Positions 34,700-44,689 of a DNA stretch of 64,000 nt are shown piece after piece. Source of the stretch: Plasmodium brasilianum (lineage: Eukaryota > Apicomplexa > Aconoidasida > Haemosporida > Plasmodiidae). The stretch spans positions 776,501-840,500 of the forward strand of contig NC_090118.1 in assembly GCF_023973825.1 (NCBI RefSeq). Reading direction: 5' to 3'. The notes below the pieces were generated by a model, which saw only the letters and a program-made list of their open reading frames with translations, did no database searches and was not told where the DNA came from. Numbering within the stretch: the first letter of the stretch is position 1; each line of letters starts with the position of its first letter. Made by a program: the position numbers and the translations under genes.

Positions 34700-35591
34700 A
34701 AAAAAAAAAAAAAAAGTAAATAAATAAATTATAAAAGGCTACTTAATAAATTGTATGTATTATTGCAATTTTGATTATTAACAAATTACATTTTCGTAGA
34801 AAAATCTTTTCAGTTCATAGAATTATTTTCCCCGCACCGTTTTGGTATATATATATATATATATATAAGCAGAAGTTGAGAGTTGTTTATTTTTTTCCAT
34901 TTTTTTGAATAGCAAAGAGGGAAATACATGCATACATGTGTATATATATGTAATTGCGCATATGTGTATGTTTATATATATGTACGTATATGTGCATGTG
35001 TGCGTGATGCTCCTTGTGTAATATAAATTTTATATGAAGATAAATTATGCTTCCACTGTTGTAAGGAAAAGTGCCACAGTGAAACAAGAAAATAAATTAA
35101 CACATAACAAGAATTAAACAAAATATTGGGAGCACAGGATGATTATAAGAGTTCTTCAAAGCACAAATCGAAGAGCAAAATATTTTAACAGATTTAAAAA
35201 GAGCATATAAAGAGACAGAGAAGAAAAAAAAAAAAAAAAAAGGCAGAAATAATTTTTTTTGAAAAGAAATATACATAAGTAAAGTTTATTATCCCCTGTA
35301 ATTTCTAAATCCTTGCATAAGAGAACAAAAGGGAATATCTTTCTTATATTGTGTCACAAAAAAGAAAAAAAAAAATATATATATATACGTGCATGTGTGT
35401 GTGTATATATATATATATATACGTGCATGTGTGTGTGTATATATATATATATATACGTGCATGTGTGTGTGTATATATATATATATATACGTGCATGTGT
35501 GTGTGTGTACATATATATATATTTACATATGTGGCACTAAAGCGATAACCCAGAAGAAAGCTACTTTTATGAATGTAATATGCCGTGAAAA
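34700..35591. other. intergenic, TRAPPC2L upstream region
   Basis: A+T-rich, with (TA)n at 34840-34867 and the 35375-35520 array close to the TRAPPC2L start. No coding segment is supported. Confidence 0.5.
35375..35522. repeat. 37-38-bp repeat, 4 copies: (TA)n plus ACGTGCATGTGTG
   Basis: Four near-identical units, each a short TA tract followed by TACGTGCATGTGTGTGTG. It lies 70-215 bp upstream of the TRAPPC2L start codon. Every unit contains GTGCA. Confidence 0.92.
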
Positions 35592-36646
35592 ATGTCCATA
35601 AAAAGTATATGCTACTTAGGAGAAAATGATGAAATACTATTTTTTTATTCCACGGAAGAACGAGATGAAATAACGTCGCGGTTTGCTATCTATTCAACGT
35701 TGAACAATATTAAAAAATTAGGTAAAAAAAAAAAAAAAAAAAAAAAATTTAACGGCAGTAGAAAGGTGAATTACTTCCTTATTGCCTGAGTGACCGACAT
35801 ACGTGCACATGTGTGTGTGTATATGAGTATTTTATATCCTTACATTTGTTCAGTTATATTGTGTTTTATTTTGTTCTGCTTTATCTTATTTTATTCTTCT
35901 CTGTTTTAATTTTTTCCCTTTTTTTGCTGCACCTCCATACAGTTGAGTCAAATGAAAGGAAGGGCAGCGAAAAGAAGTATGACCCATATCTAGGATATGT
36001 TGGAGTTAACCTTTCTCTGTTCAGTTCATATAAAAATTACGCTTATGTAATTAAAATCATAAATTTTAAGATTATATTAACCATAGATGATAATAAAAAT
36101 AAGTACACTGATGATATTATTAAATCGGTAAGTCCTGTTTTATGTGAAATGGAATTATTATGAATTTCCTTTTTTTTTTTTTTTTTTTTTTTTTTGTTCT
36201 ATACATTATACCGTACTAATATACATGTTATTGCAAGCTGTCATAATACAGACATTTTGTGTGTGCACTTTTGTTAACTCACATGCATGTTTGTTATTTC
36301 ATTAGTTTCTTCTTTTAATGAGAATATTTTTTTTTTTGTATTTTATTTTGTCCATGCGTGGTAATATTGTTACAGACGGGTAACGCAGTTCATTCGTGTA
36401 TAGCTTCTCAGTTGTATATGTGTGTGTGTATATATATGTATATGTGCACAAACGTGTACCGACGTACAAGCATACATATGTATACATGCGTACATATGTA
36501 TATGCTTACCCATATGCACACTCAACGACCCTATTACTTTTCAGATATTCATAAAACTGCACAAAATTTATGCTGACGCGGTTTGCAATCCATTTTATGT
36601 GGAACGTTTAGAGAATGACTCCTTTTTGAAAAGAATTAGTAAATAA
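35592..36646 (+). CDS. TRAPP complex subunit TRAPPC2-like (TRAPPC2L/Tca17), three exons
   Basis: Exons: 35592-35721, 35943-36127, 36545-36646; introns phase 1 and 0; 138 aa (human TRAPPC2L 140). It has the longin-type sedlin fold: exon 1 starts [20 protein letters not shown] (first beta strands), exon 2 has [20 protein letters not shown] then [16 protein letters not shown], corresponding to LYLGLLYPTEDYKVYGYVT and KFVMVVD in the human protein, and exon 3 has [19 protein letters not shown], the family hallmark (LHxxYxDxxCNPFY). TRAPP is a Rab GEF/tether acting at the early Golgi and endosomes; TRAPPC2L/Tca17 helps assemble it. The first two introns hold poly(A)/poly(T). Confidence 0.9.
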
Positions 36647-36654
36647 TCAGTTTC

Positions 36655-36685
<31 letters not shown>

Positions 36686-36769
36686 TTACTATCTTTATGT
36701 AACTATAAGTGTAGGCGTGCTTATATGCTTGTATGTGTGTGGGGGTATATGCTTTCACGTTTGTATTTA

Positions 36770-36785
36770 TGCGTATATGTATATG

Positions 36786-36862
<77 letters not shown>

Positions 36863-36870
36863 ATATATAT
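36770..36870. repeat. TATGTA hexanucleotide repeat
   Basis: About 15 copies of TATATG/GTATAT between the convergent TRAPPC2L and DMC1 genes. Confidence 0.9.
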
Positions 36871-36995
36871 ATATTATGCCTTGTAATGGCTTTTTTTTTT
36901 CAGAAAAATTAATGGAGACATCGTAACAGTATATATGATGAGGATTTTTTTTTTTTTTTTTTTTTTTTAATTATCGTGAGGATGTACATTTTTGC

Positions 36996-38271
36996 CTAAT
37001 CCGTTGCGTCAATAATACCGCTGTCTGACCTGAACAGTTCATAAAAAGAAAAATAAATAAATAATAAAAGAAAATAAATTAAATTAAAATAAATTAAAAT
37101 GAATTAAAATAAAATAAATTAAAATAAAATATAACAAATTGAAGGGTGTTTCGCTTTGTTATGTTTTGTTTTATTATTATTTTTTTTTTTTTTCCAGTTT
37201 ACACTCGTAAAGCTGTTTAATTTTTGTGTGTACATTATGTGGGTAATTTATTATGATTCTTTTTCTTTTTATTTATTTGTTGTTCTTTATTTGTTGTTCT
37301 TTATTTTTTGTTCTTTATTTTTTGCTCTTTATTTTTTGCTCTTTATTTTTTGTTCTTTATTCTTTCTTAACAGTTGAAAAATGCATTCAATTTCTGGAAG
37401 GTTTGGTGCATCGTAAACTTTGCAAACCCTTTGATCTCCTTTTCCCTTTCTTAGTGATAGTCTGATCGTAGAGGCGTGCCCAATGACATGACCCCCAACT
37501 GAAAGAAATAAAAAAGAAAAGAAAAATACACGCATGTATGTACACATAGACATTACATATACATATATATACTTGCGCGTATGTATGTGCACACTTTCAT
37601 GCTTTTCTTGTTTGCCTTCACCAAGAGACGAGACAATTTGAACATTTTGTGAAAAATGAATAAAAGTTATGAACAGTCATAAAAAAAGAAAAAAAAAAAA
37701 TAGTTACAAATTTCCCTATTTCATTTAAACCATAAGAAAATAACGTACAAAAATAAAAAAAAAACGAATTACACTTTTGCAAAAAAAAAAAAAAAAAAAA
37801 AAAATGAAATTATAAAAACGCGCAAACCTGGCTTCATTGGATTAGCAATAAATGTCATAGTGGCACCTGGATCAGACATTACTTGGTTTGTTATTACAAT
37901 GGCTATGTTAAATTGTTCTCCGAGCTTAGATAAAATGGACATTGTTTTATTTAACTTCTGTTGTCTTTCAGACAGTTCACCTAGTTTAAAAAAAAAAAAA
38001 AAAAAAATTAAAAAGAAATGTACACAAGTGTTAATGAGACTTGAACGATAAATTAAGGCTCCTTCGTTGGTAGACGTATGCACATATATATGTGCATATG
38101 TTTATATATGCGTGTATATATGCTCATGTGCATATTTATGTTTATGTAAAAATAGTGGCATTATTACCTCTTCCACTGAAATCAACTCGAAAAAGAGAAA
38201 TGATGGAATCAACAACCAGCAAGGCAAAAGGTTCTTCGCACATCTTTGTTAAGCAAACCAGTATAAAATAT

Positions 38272-38303
<32 letters not shown>

Positions 38304-39661
38304 TATATGCACACATGTCCATGCTTTTAGTGCTCTTTATTTTTTCGAATGCATATAAATATAAATGTAAATAAATTTCTCATTTACAAAGAATTTTCCT
38401 CTTTTTAAATAACGATGTTTTTTATAAGAACGGGCATAATATACTATTTTTACGTTTATTCGCTTGTGTTATACTGTTATATATGTAAATTACTTTTGCT
38501 GCTGATATAGCCAGTAAATGATACAAGTGTTCATGTGTAAAAGCTCGGGCATACAGTATATTGTCTAGCACATCTTCACCATTCACTCCATATCTTTCTG
38601 CTATTTTGCATATTTTTTCGGGTCTAAATGTTCCTTCCGTATCAATGTAGCACACCTTTTTCAGTAACACACAAGGTGAAATAAGCACAAGTAAAATGAG
38701 CTTCACTCCGTACATATATATACTTCAGGACACAACTGACATATATATGTACATATATACTGCAGCACATAATTAACATATATATATATATATACATATA
38801 TGCATTAACACATGTTCCTATTTGTCCATGCGTATATGTTCCTGCACATATTTGAATGCCCACCTTTCCGTTCCCGCCGCTAACATTTTTGGGTAGCTGC
38901 GCCGTAACAGCTAATGTATGACAAATTTGAGTTTTCCCACATCGATTTTCCCCGAAGAGTTCTGTAATGGACATGCTTTCAATTCCACCACCCAAAGTTT
39001 GGTCGAGAGTTGTACTGCCTGTTGTAATTTTTAAAACTTTACTTCTTTTTTGGACCAGTTGATTAGCTGTAATAAAACTTGAACAGTTTTCAATTTTGGA
39101 TGCCACTTCTAATATCTTGTCTACTTTAGCTTCAGATATCCCTTTGACATTACATAATTCCTTTTTAGTTGTTTGAATTAAAGATAATATTGTGCAGTAT
39201 CCGCTTCCCTTTAATTTATTAATGTCTGCTGCGTTGATACCTAAATCTTGTAATTTCTCCTAAAACGGGCAAAGGGGGGGAGGAAAAAAAAAAATAAATA
39301 AGAAAAATAAGAAAAAAAGGAAAAAGTATAATAAAATAACAGAATAAAATAACAAAATAAAATAACAAAATAAAATAACAAAATGATATAACAAAATGAT
39401 ATAACAAAATAATATAACAAAATAATATAACAAAATAATAAAGCAATAAAATATAATAATAAAATAAAATAATAAAATAAAATAATAAAATAAAAGAGCA
39501 TAACTATATGTTCAAAAAACTAAGCACAATATTATGAAAAAGCCACAAATGTAAAGTAACGTTACAATTTCTTGAAACTGTTGTTCCTTTAAGGCTTCTT
39601 GTTCTATTTCAGCTGTTATAGCAACCTTACTAGTTGACTTGCTAGCAGGTAGAGTAGCCAT
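36996..39661 (-). CDS. DMC1: meiotic recombinase DMC1, seven exons
   Basis: A RecA/Rad51-family strand-exchange ATPase acting in meiotic recombination, which in Plasmodium happens after fertilisation in the mosquito. Exons: 39661-39566, 39259-38864, 38655-38494, 38243-38168, 37980-37828, 37498-37372, 37029-36996; total 1044 bp, 347 aa, all phases consistent (0,0,0,1,1,2). Signatures: HhH domain [20 protein letters not shown], Walker [10 protein letters not shown] (consensus GExxxGKT), [23 protein letters not shown], Walker [19 protein letters not shown] in the 25-codon exon 4, [40 protein letters not shown], and the C-terminus GIIDATD. DMC1 rather than Rad51 is supported by [21 protein letters not shown]. 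Exon 7 (11 codons including stop) was found by phase and the conserved GII(D) ending. Confidence 0.95.
37275..37370. repeat. TTCTTTATTTTTTG repeat in DMC1 intron 6
   Basis: About six copies of a 14-bp unit directly beside the exon 6 donor. Confidence 0.85.
39335..39497. repeat. ATAACAAAATAA repeat in DMC1 intron 1
   Basis: 11-12-bp units (AAAATAACA, ATGATATAACA, AATAATATAACA) filling most of intron 39260-39565. Confidence 0.88.
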
Positions 39662-40045
39662 TTTTGCACACAAAAAAAAAATAATAATAAAAGGAAAAAA
39701 AAGAATAAAAAAAGGCACAAAAAGTACAAAAAACGCGATAAACGCGAAAAATACAAAAAATTAATGAACGGGCAAGGAAAAAAAAAATTTGTGGGTGTGT
39801 GTGTATGTGTACTTTTACTCTTCGTTAGAAGAAAAAGTAAAGCATGAGGCTAAGACAAAAACAAGGAAAAAGTTCTTATTAAACAGACAAACAAAAATTC
39901 AGTACATCAGTGAAAAGACAAATTGCCAAAAAACATTCTAATAAAAAGGCTTTGAATATTCAAAAATAATACGTACATATATATATATATGTATGTATAT
40001 ATGTGTATGTATATATATGTATATATTTATATATATTATAGCTTG

Positions 40046-40150
40046 TAAATTATGCACTGTTCATAAATTATTGTTCATAAATTACTGTTCATAAATTACT
40101 GTTCATAAATTACTGTTCATAAATTACTGTTCATAAATTATTGTTCATAA
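40046..40150. repeat. 14-bp minisatellite GTTCATAAATTACT
   Basis: About seven copies, with TTG/CTG variation at the first positions, ending in an unrelated 14-bp array. Confidence 0.92.
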
Positions 40151-40184
40151 CGCACTGAACATAATGTACTGAACGTATCACAAT

Positions 40185-40370
40185 GGACATATTACATTGA
40201 ACATATTACGTTGGACATATTTCTTTGAACATAATCCTTTGAACATATTTCTTTTAACATATTCCTTTTAACATATTCCTTTTAACATATTTCTTTTAAC
40301 ATATTCCTTTGAACATATTCCTTTGAACATATTTCTTTGAACATATTTCTTTGAGCTTACTTCTTCTAAC
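40185..40370. repeat. 14-bp minisatellite GAACATATTCCTTT
   Basis: About 13 copies (GAACATATTTCTTT, TAACATATTCCTTT and similar) following directly on the previous array with the same period, suggesting a common origin with divergence. Confidence 0.92.
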
Positions 40371-40373
40371 GTA

Positions 40374-40408
<35 letters not shown>

Positions 40409-40436
40409 CTACGCAGCTGTAATGTTGTAGAGCAAA

Positions 40437-41048
40437 ATGGTAATAGCGGTTAATATGGAGCATAAAAAAAAAAAAAAAAAAAAAAAACTGACTACCTTAT
40501 ACATCCAAACCGCTAAAACCTTTCCTTTTAAGTAAAGAAACACAACCCTTAATTCAATATTTTTAAATAAACGAAATTCGTTACATAAAAAAAGGAAGTC
40601 TATAAGTCTTTTCCTTTTTCATTTTTAAACACATGATATGCACTTTTATTCAACTTAAATTATACATACTTTGTTTTACGTGCTTCTGTTTTTCTTATTT
40701 ATTCACTCAATTGTTCATTCATTTATTTATTTATTTATTTATATTTATGTTTTTCTTTTGTTTTTTTTCGAGCATACCATTGTGACACATATTAAGAAAA
40801 TTTTTGTTTTGAAAATTAAAGGATGCTTTCACCTAGGTAAGAAGTTACTTGGCACAATTGTCCGAAGTGAATTTATTTTATTTTATTTTACTTTATTTTA
40901 TTTTACTTATTTAAATAGCTGGTTATTCATTGAAAATAATGAACACAATAATTTTGCAGGGGCTTCATCATTTACTTTAACAACAGATCTACGTATCACC
41001 ATCAAATTACATATCTTTTACAAATTCGTATGGGTCGTCTTAATTTGA
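40437..41048 (+). CDS. candidate small gene with C-terminal exon pair
   Basis: Two exons fit well. One is 40772-40834, preceded by a long T-rich tract and CGAG, reading HTIVTHIKKIFVLKIKGCFH and ending at a G|GTAAGA donor. The other is 40960-41048, after TTTTGCAG, which completes a Gly codon and reads ASSFTLTTDLRITIKLHIFY to KFVWVVLI and TGA. The first exon is unsure: an ATG at 40437 (MVIA, donor GCG|GTTAAT, phase 0) fits, giving about 55 aa. The alternating hydrophobic/polar pattern suggests beta strands. I do not recognise the family. Confidence 0.35.
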
Positions 41049-41217
41049 AATCCTATTTTTTCAATTGAAAAAAAAAAGACAGACACTAACAGTTACACAC
41101 CCTTCAATGAAAGGAAAAAAAAAAAAAAAAACAAAGAAAAGTAATGTAACGTAACGAAAGTAAACTACATAAAAGTAATGCTATGAAAGGATGCAAAATT
41201 AAAAAGGGAAATAAAAA

Positions 41218-41466
41218 ATGATTAGTCATGAAGAAATCAAAAAGGGAATAACGGAAAATGTCAAAAAAAAAAAAAAAGAAAAAAATAAAGGGTACCATTT
41301 TGTCCTTATATATACCACTGCACTTGCCTTTGTGCATGTTTTATATATTCTTTTCATTAATCCAATGAAGGTGTGTGTAGTGAAATATTTTTTTCAAAGT
41401 GACATCATGATTTCTCCTTATTCAAGCAGGATACATGGTGATAAAAGCGAACGTGGGGAAAATTAA
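41218..41466 (+). CDS. candidate 82-aa tail-anchored-type membrane protein
   Basis: ATG at 41218, N-terminus MISHEEIKKGITENVK, then a Lys run, and a hydrophobic segment FVLIYTTALAFVHVLYILFI followed by NPMK and a short polar C-terminus. A GTGTGT that could act as a donor follows NPMK, so the last 30 residues are uncertain. The layout (short charged cytosolic part, one membrane helix near the C-terminus) resembles small ER or mitochondrial membrane proteins. An overlapping, very basic 65-codon frame (41435-41632) probably reflects A-rich sequence. No family assigned. Confidence 0.35.
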   Translation: MISHEEIKKGITENVKKKKKEKNKGYHFVLIYTTALAFVHVLYILFINPMKVCVVKYFFQSDIMISPYSSRIHGDKSERGEN

Positions 41467-41499
41467 AAGAAAAAAAAAAAAAAAGAAAGTAGTGAAAAG

Positions 41500-42208
41500 G
41501 AATAAAAGAGAGCAAACGAAAAGAAAAATAATTGAGTTGAGGAATAGAAAAGTAAAACGAGTGTATAGAGAAACGAATATATCCATTCGAATTTTACGCT
41601 TCGGTAAACGCCATGTGTTAAAAGTAATATAGGAAAAAAAAAAAAAATTTAGAAAATACTAATGGGAAAATGCAGTGAAACAATTTATCGTTACACCGAA
41701 TGCTCATGGAAAAGGAAAACCAAAACACTTACATTTCTTTAAAAAACAAAAGTGCTATTTTTAAGAAAAAGAAGATATAAAATATATGTAATGAAAACTC
41801 TTAAAAATATATTTTAATAATGTAGATATTAGTATTATACGCCTCCCCACTTTACCCACACCAAAAAAAAAAAAAAAAAAAAAAAAAAATCCAATGCACA
41901 TTTTATTCCACTAGGAAAGGAGTCAAGAGAGTCCAATTCATTTTTATGTGGAAATGAAGAGAAATTGGGTTCTTTTAAAAAATATTCCTTGTCAATAAGA
42001 AAAGTAAATAATGTTATTCCGTAAGAATACGTATTCACACATGTATTGATGAAGTACTCCAGGAAAAAAAAAAAATATATGTATATATATTTAAGTGTAC
42101 ACACATACATATATATATACATACCATATGCTGCACACATATGTATTCATTTATGTCCCTCGCCTACATCAACACTAGACACATGTAGAATAACTGCAGA
42201 GTAAAAAT
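41500..42208. other. AK2 upstream region
   Basis: A+T-rich with long poly(A) (41862-41889). It holds a short ATG frame at 41662 beginning MGKCSETIYRY. No splice joins it in phase to the AK2 exon. Confidence 0.45.
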
Positions 42209-43054
42209 ATGGTAAACGCAAAAATGTTAAGCAAGGGAACAAAAAAAATATATATTCTGAATGGGGCACCGGGGTCAGGAAAAGACACTCAATGTAGGTT
42301 ACTTTCCAAAAAATATAATTTCAAAATAATTACAATAAGTGAATTGTTAAAAGAACATTTAAAAGATAGTAAAGAAAGAATCAGAGATTCCTCTTCTTCT
42401 GATCAATGTGTAAAGGAATTAACAGAGCAAGAAAAAAGAGATTTGGAATATATACAAAAGTCTTTTACAGATGGTTCGTTCGTTCCCGATGACATAGTCA
42501 TAGGAATTTTTTTGAAACAGCTGGAAAAGTATACCCTTGGTGAAGAAGAATGTGAAGGGATAATAATTAATGGGTTTCCTAGGACATATGAACAAGCTTT
42601 ATTATTTAAAAAAAATAATATTGAAATTACAAATTTTATTAACATGTCCGTTAGCAAAGAATGTCTATTGGAAAGAGTGAATAACAGAATAAGAGATCCA
42701 ATCACAAATGTTAACTATAACATAAAAATAATTGAATTAATTAAAAAAAAAAGGAAAAACATTAAATTACATACAGAAGAGGAATTATTGTTGACGTCTC
42801 AAAATGAAGATTACAAAAATATAAATGATGAAATTTTGATGAGGTTAAAAAGAAGAGCAGATGATAACGAGAGTACATTTAATAAAAGATATGATTTATA
42901 TTTGCAAAATGAGAAAAAAATTATTTCCTTATTTTTCCATGTGTGCAAAAATATCGACGGGGAAAAATCTATAGAAGGCATTTTTGAGCAAATATGTGCA
43001 ATTATTGATCAGACAATTTTACATAAGAGGGGTAACGAGGGCACCAAAAAGTGA
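42209..43054 (+). CDS. AK2: adenylate kinase 2 (AK2-like)
   Basis: An NMP kinase interconverting ATP + AMP and 2 ADP; 281 aa in a single exon. P-loop GAPGSGKDTQC at about residues 19-29 (Asp where most have Thr/Gly), AMP-binding helix with TISELLKEHL, the core motif IINGFPRTYEQA (about residue 119), LID region NNRIRDPITNVNYN, and ADDNESTFNKRYDLY, which carries the second catalytic Arg cluster (RRADDN). An insert of about 25 residues (KDSKERIRDSSSSDQCVKEL) lengthens the NMP-binding part. P. falciparum AK2 is reported to be N-myristoylated, but this model begins MVNAKML and lacks Gly2. An in-frame stop lies five codons upstream of this ATG, so a myristoylated form would need an upstream exon that I could not find. 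Confidence 0.87.
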   Translation: MVNAKMLSKGTKKIYILNGAPGSGKDTQCRLLSKKYNFKIITISELLKEHLKDSKERIRDSSSSDQCVKELTEQEKRDLEYIQKSFTDGSFVPDDIVIGIFLKQLEKYTLGEEECEGIIINGFPRTYEQALLFKKNNIEITNFINMSVSKECLLERVNNRIRDPITNVNYNIKIIELIKKKRKNIKLHTEEELLLTSQNEDYKNINDEILMRLKRRADDNESTFNKRYDLYLQNEKKIISLFFHVCKNIDGEKSIEGIFEQICAIIDQTILHKRGNEGTKK

Positions 43055-44321
43055 TGAGCAAAAACAACTATACGGATGTACACTTTTTCGACTTATAACC
43101 CCCTTGCGAAAGGGCACAAAACGCGTCAGCCAAAATTTTATATATATATGTGTGGGTGTATATACATTTAGATACACACATATGCAGAAATTTACATTTT
43201 TGCTAGTGTATATATATATATGTGCATATATATGTACGCATAACAAGCATACGTTAAACACGTTGAAACATTTTCAATTTGCTTAGTGCCGCTATTCCTT
43301 TAAGTGTGCATACTGCGAATATTTATTAACAGTTCAGGCAAAAAAAAAAAAAAAAAAAAATTATATAATCCTGACATAGTATTGTATAAATGGTGCTGTT
43401 TTTTTTTTTTTTTTTTTTTTTTTTTTCTAACCATTTTTAGTGTGCACATATACATATACATATATATATAAATACGCATTTATATATTTACATGTACAAT
43501 TGTTTTCAATTAAGTATTTTTTCTTGCCGCTTTTCACTTGCGGTAAATACGCACGCAGAAGAAAGGAAAAAAAAAAAAGAAACGAAAAGGAGGAAAGATA
43601 ATACGAAAGAGAAAGTAAAATTGTAAAATTTGTAAATCCAAAAAGATAGGCACACAGTAGAGCATTTCTTCCATAATTCTGTGTTCAAAAGGAAATTGTG
43701 CAAACGTACGTATACGTACATGTATATATGTACATAATTATGTATTCATATACATACCTAAACCAATGTGTGTTTTTCCTTATAGTGATGAAACTCACCT
43801 GACTAGTACATAACTTTATCGGTGAAATATTTTATTGCGGGTATATAAATTACTAAAGTATTGCTTCAACTTCATGTTGTAATATTTTTTGATGTATTAT
43901 ATGAACACTGTATTGAGAAAAGTAAAAGGAGGCAATACCACGTTCGTGCTATGCTAAACCTATTTTTACTCCTCCGCCGATTAGTCATAACGCCGCTTCT
44001 AACTTTTATGAGCCTTTTTTATAAGAAAAAAATTGCACAATTAAAAAGGCACCAAATTACATATACTTATCATCATATCGAAGCAAAGAGCCGCTCACAA
44101 TGTAAATGCTGAAAATTGAACAGCAGTAAATGGGAAATTAGGAATCATTTTCTTTTCCCCTCATATTCCTCATTTTTCACGAAAATGTTTTTGCTTCGTT
44201 TTTAGGGATTTCATACCTTAACCTTTTTTACCATGTGCCTTAAAAGGAAAAAAAAAAAAAAATTAAAACGTACATATATACATATATATGTTGTATGCAT
44301 ACATATGTGTATATGTGGAAG
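43055..44321. other. intergenic with scattered coding-like stretches
   Basis: (TA)n and poly(A/T) tracts (43340-43460), then less repetitive sequence. A plus-strand open frame (43861-44112, including MLNLFLLLRRLVITPLLTF, which resembles a targeting leader) and a minus-strand frame beginning MTNRRRSKNRFSIARTWYC overlap each other; neither can be completed convincingly. Confidence 0.4.
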
Positions 44322-44499
44322 ATGAATATTCTAACTTCACTTCCTTTAAGTATCCCTAATTGTCAGATCCTTGAATCCATGGCGATGGTAAATAAAAGGA
44401 AAAAATAAGGCTACTAATCTATTTTTGAAATGTTTTTAATAACTGTTATAATCCACAGCAGTTTCGTGCGTGCAGATTATGTGAAAATTTAAGCAAAGG
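44322..44499 (+). CDS. candidate two-exon N-terminal fragment with a C-x2-C motif
   Basis: Exon 1 is 44322-44387 (ATG, MNILTSLPLSIPNCQILESM then AM, donor ATG|GTAAAT, phase 0). Exon 2 is 44459-44499 after CCACAG (QFRACRLCENLSKG, donor GG|GTATGT, phase 2). Both splice sites are good matches. The continuation is unclear: a short exon at 44610 in phase would end TPISTQSV stop, or a weaker donor (TAT|GTTTTT, phase 0) could link to the UBA3 exon at its GAAAAG acceptor, which would make these the 5' exons of UBA3. RACRLC could be half of a zinc site. Confidence 0.3.
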
Positions 44500-44689
44500 G
44501 TATGTTTTTATATTTTTAAAAAAAAAAGTAAAAAAAAAAAAAAAAAAAAAAAAGATACGTCATTCAAATGACGTATTCAATATATCATATTCAATATCAA
44601 CAATTTGAGTACTCCAATAAGTACTCAAAGTGTTTAACGCGAATATAACAATTGCTTATTTTATTATTTTTTTTTTTGTGGTGGAAAAA

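Larger units (their letters stand above)
39662..40436. other. DMC1 upstream region with two minisatellites
   Basis: 5' flank of DMC1. It contains TATG tracts (39970-40035) and two 14-bp arrays (40046-40150 and 40185-40370), then poly(T). No coding segment is supported. Confidence 0.5.

Noticed and set aside
41435..41632. 65-codon very basic frame
   Set aside because: Composition follows from A/G-rich DNA; no start context or homology.
41662..41742. MGKCS-starting frame as exon 1 of AK2
   Set aside because: Its possible GT donors are phase 1, while acceptors in the AK2 frame are phase 0 or 2.
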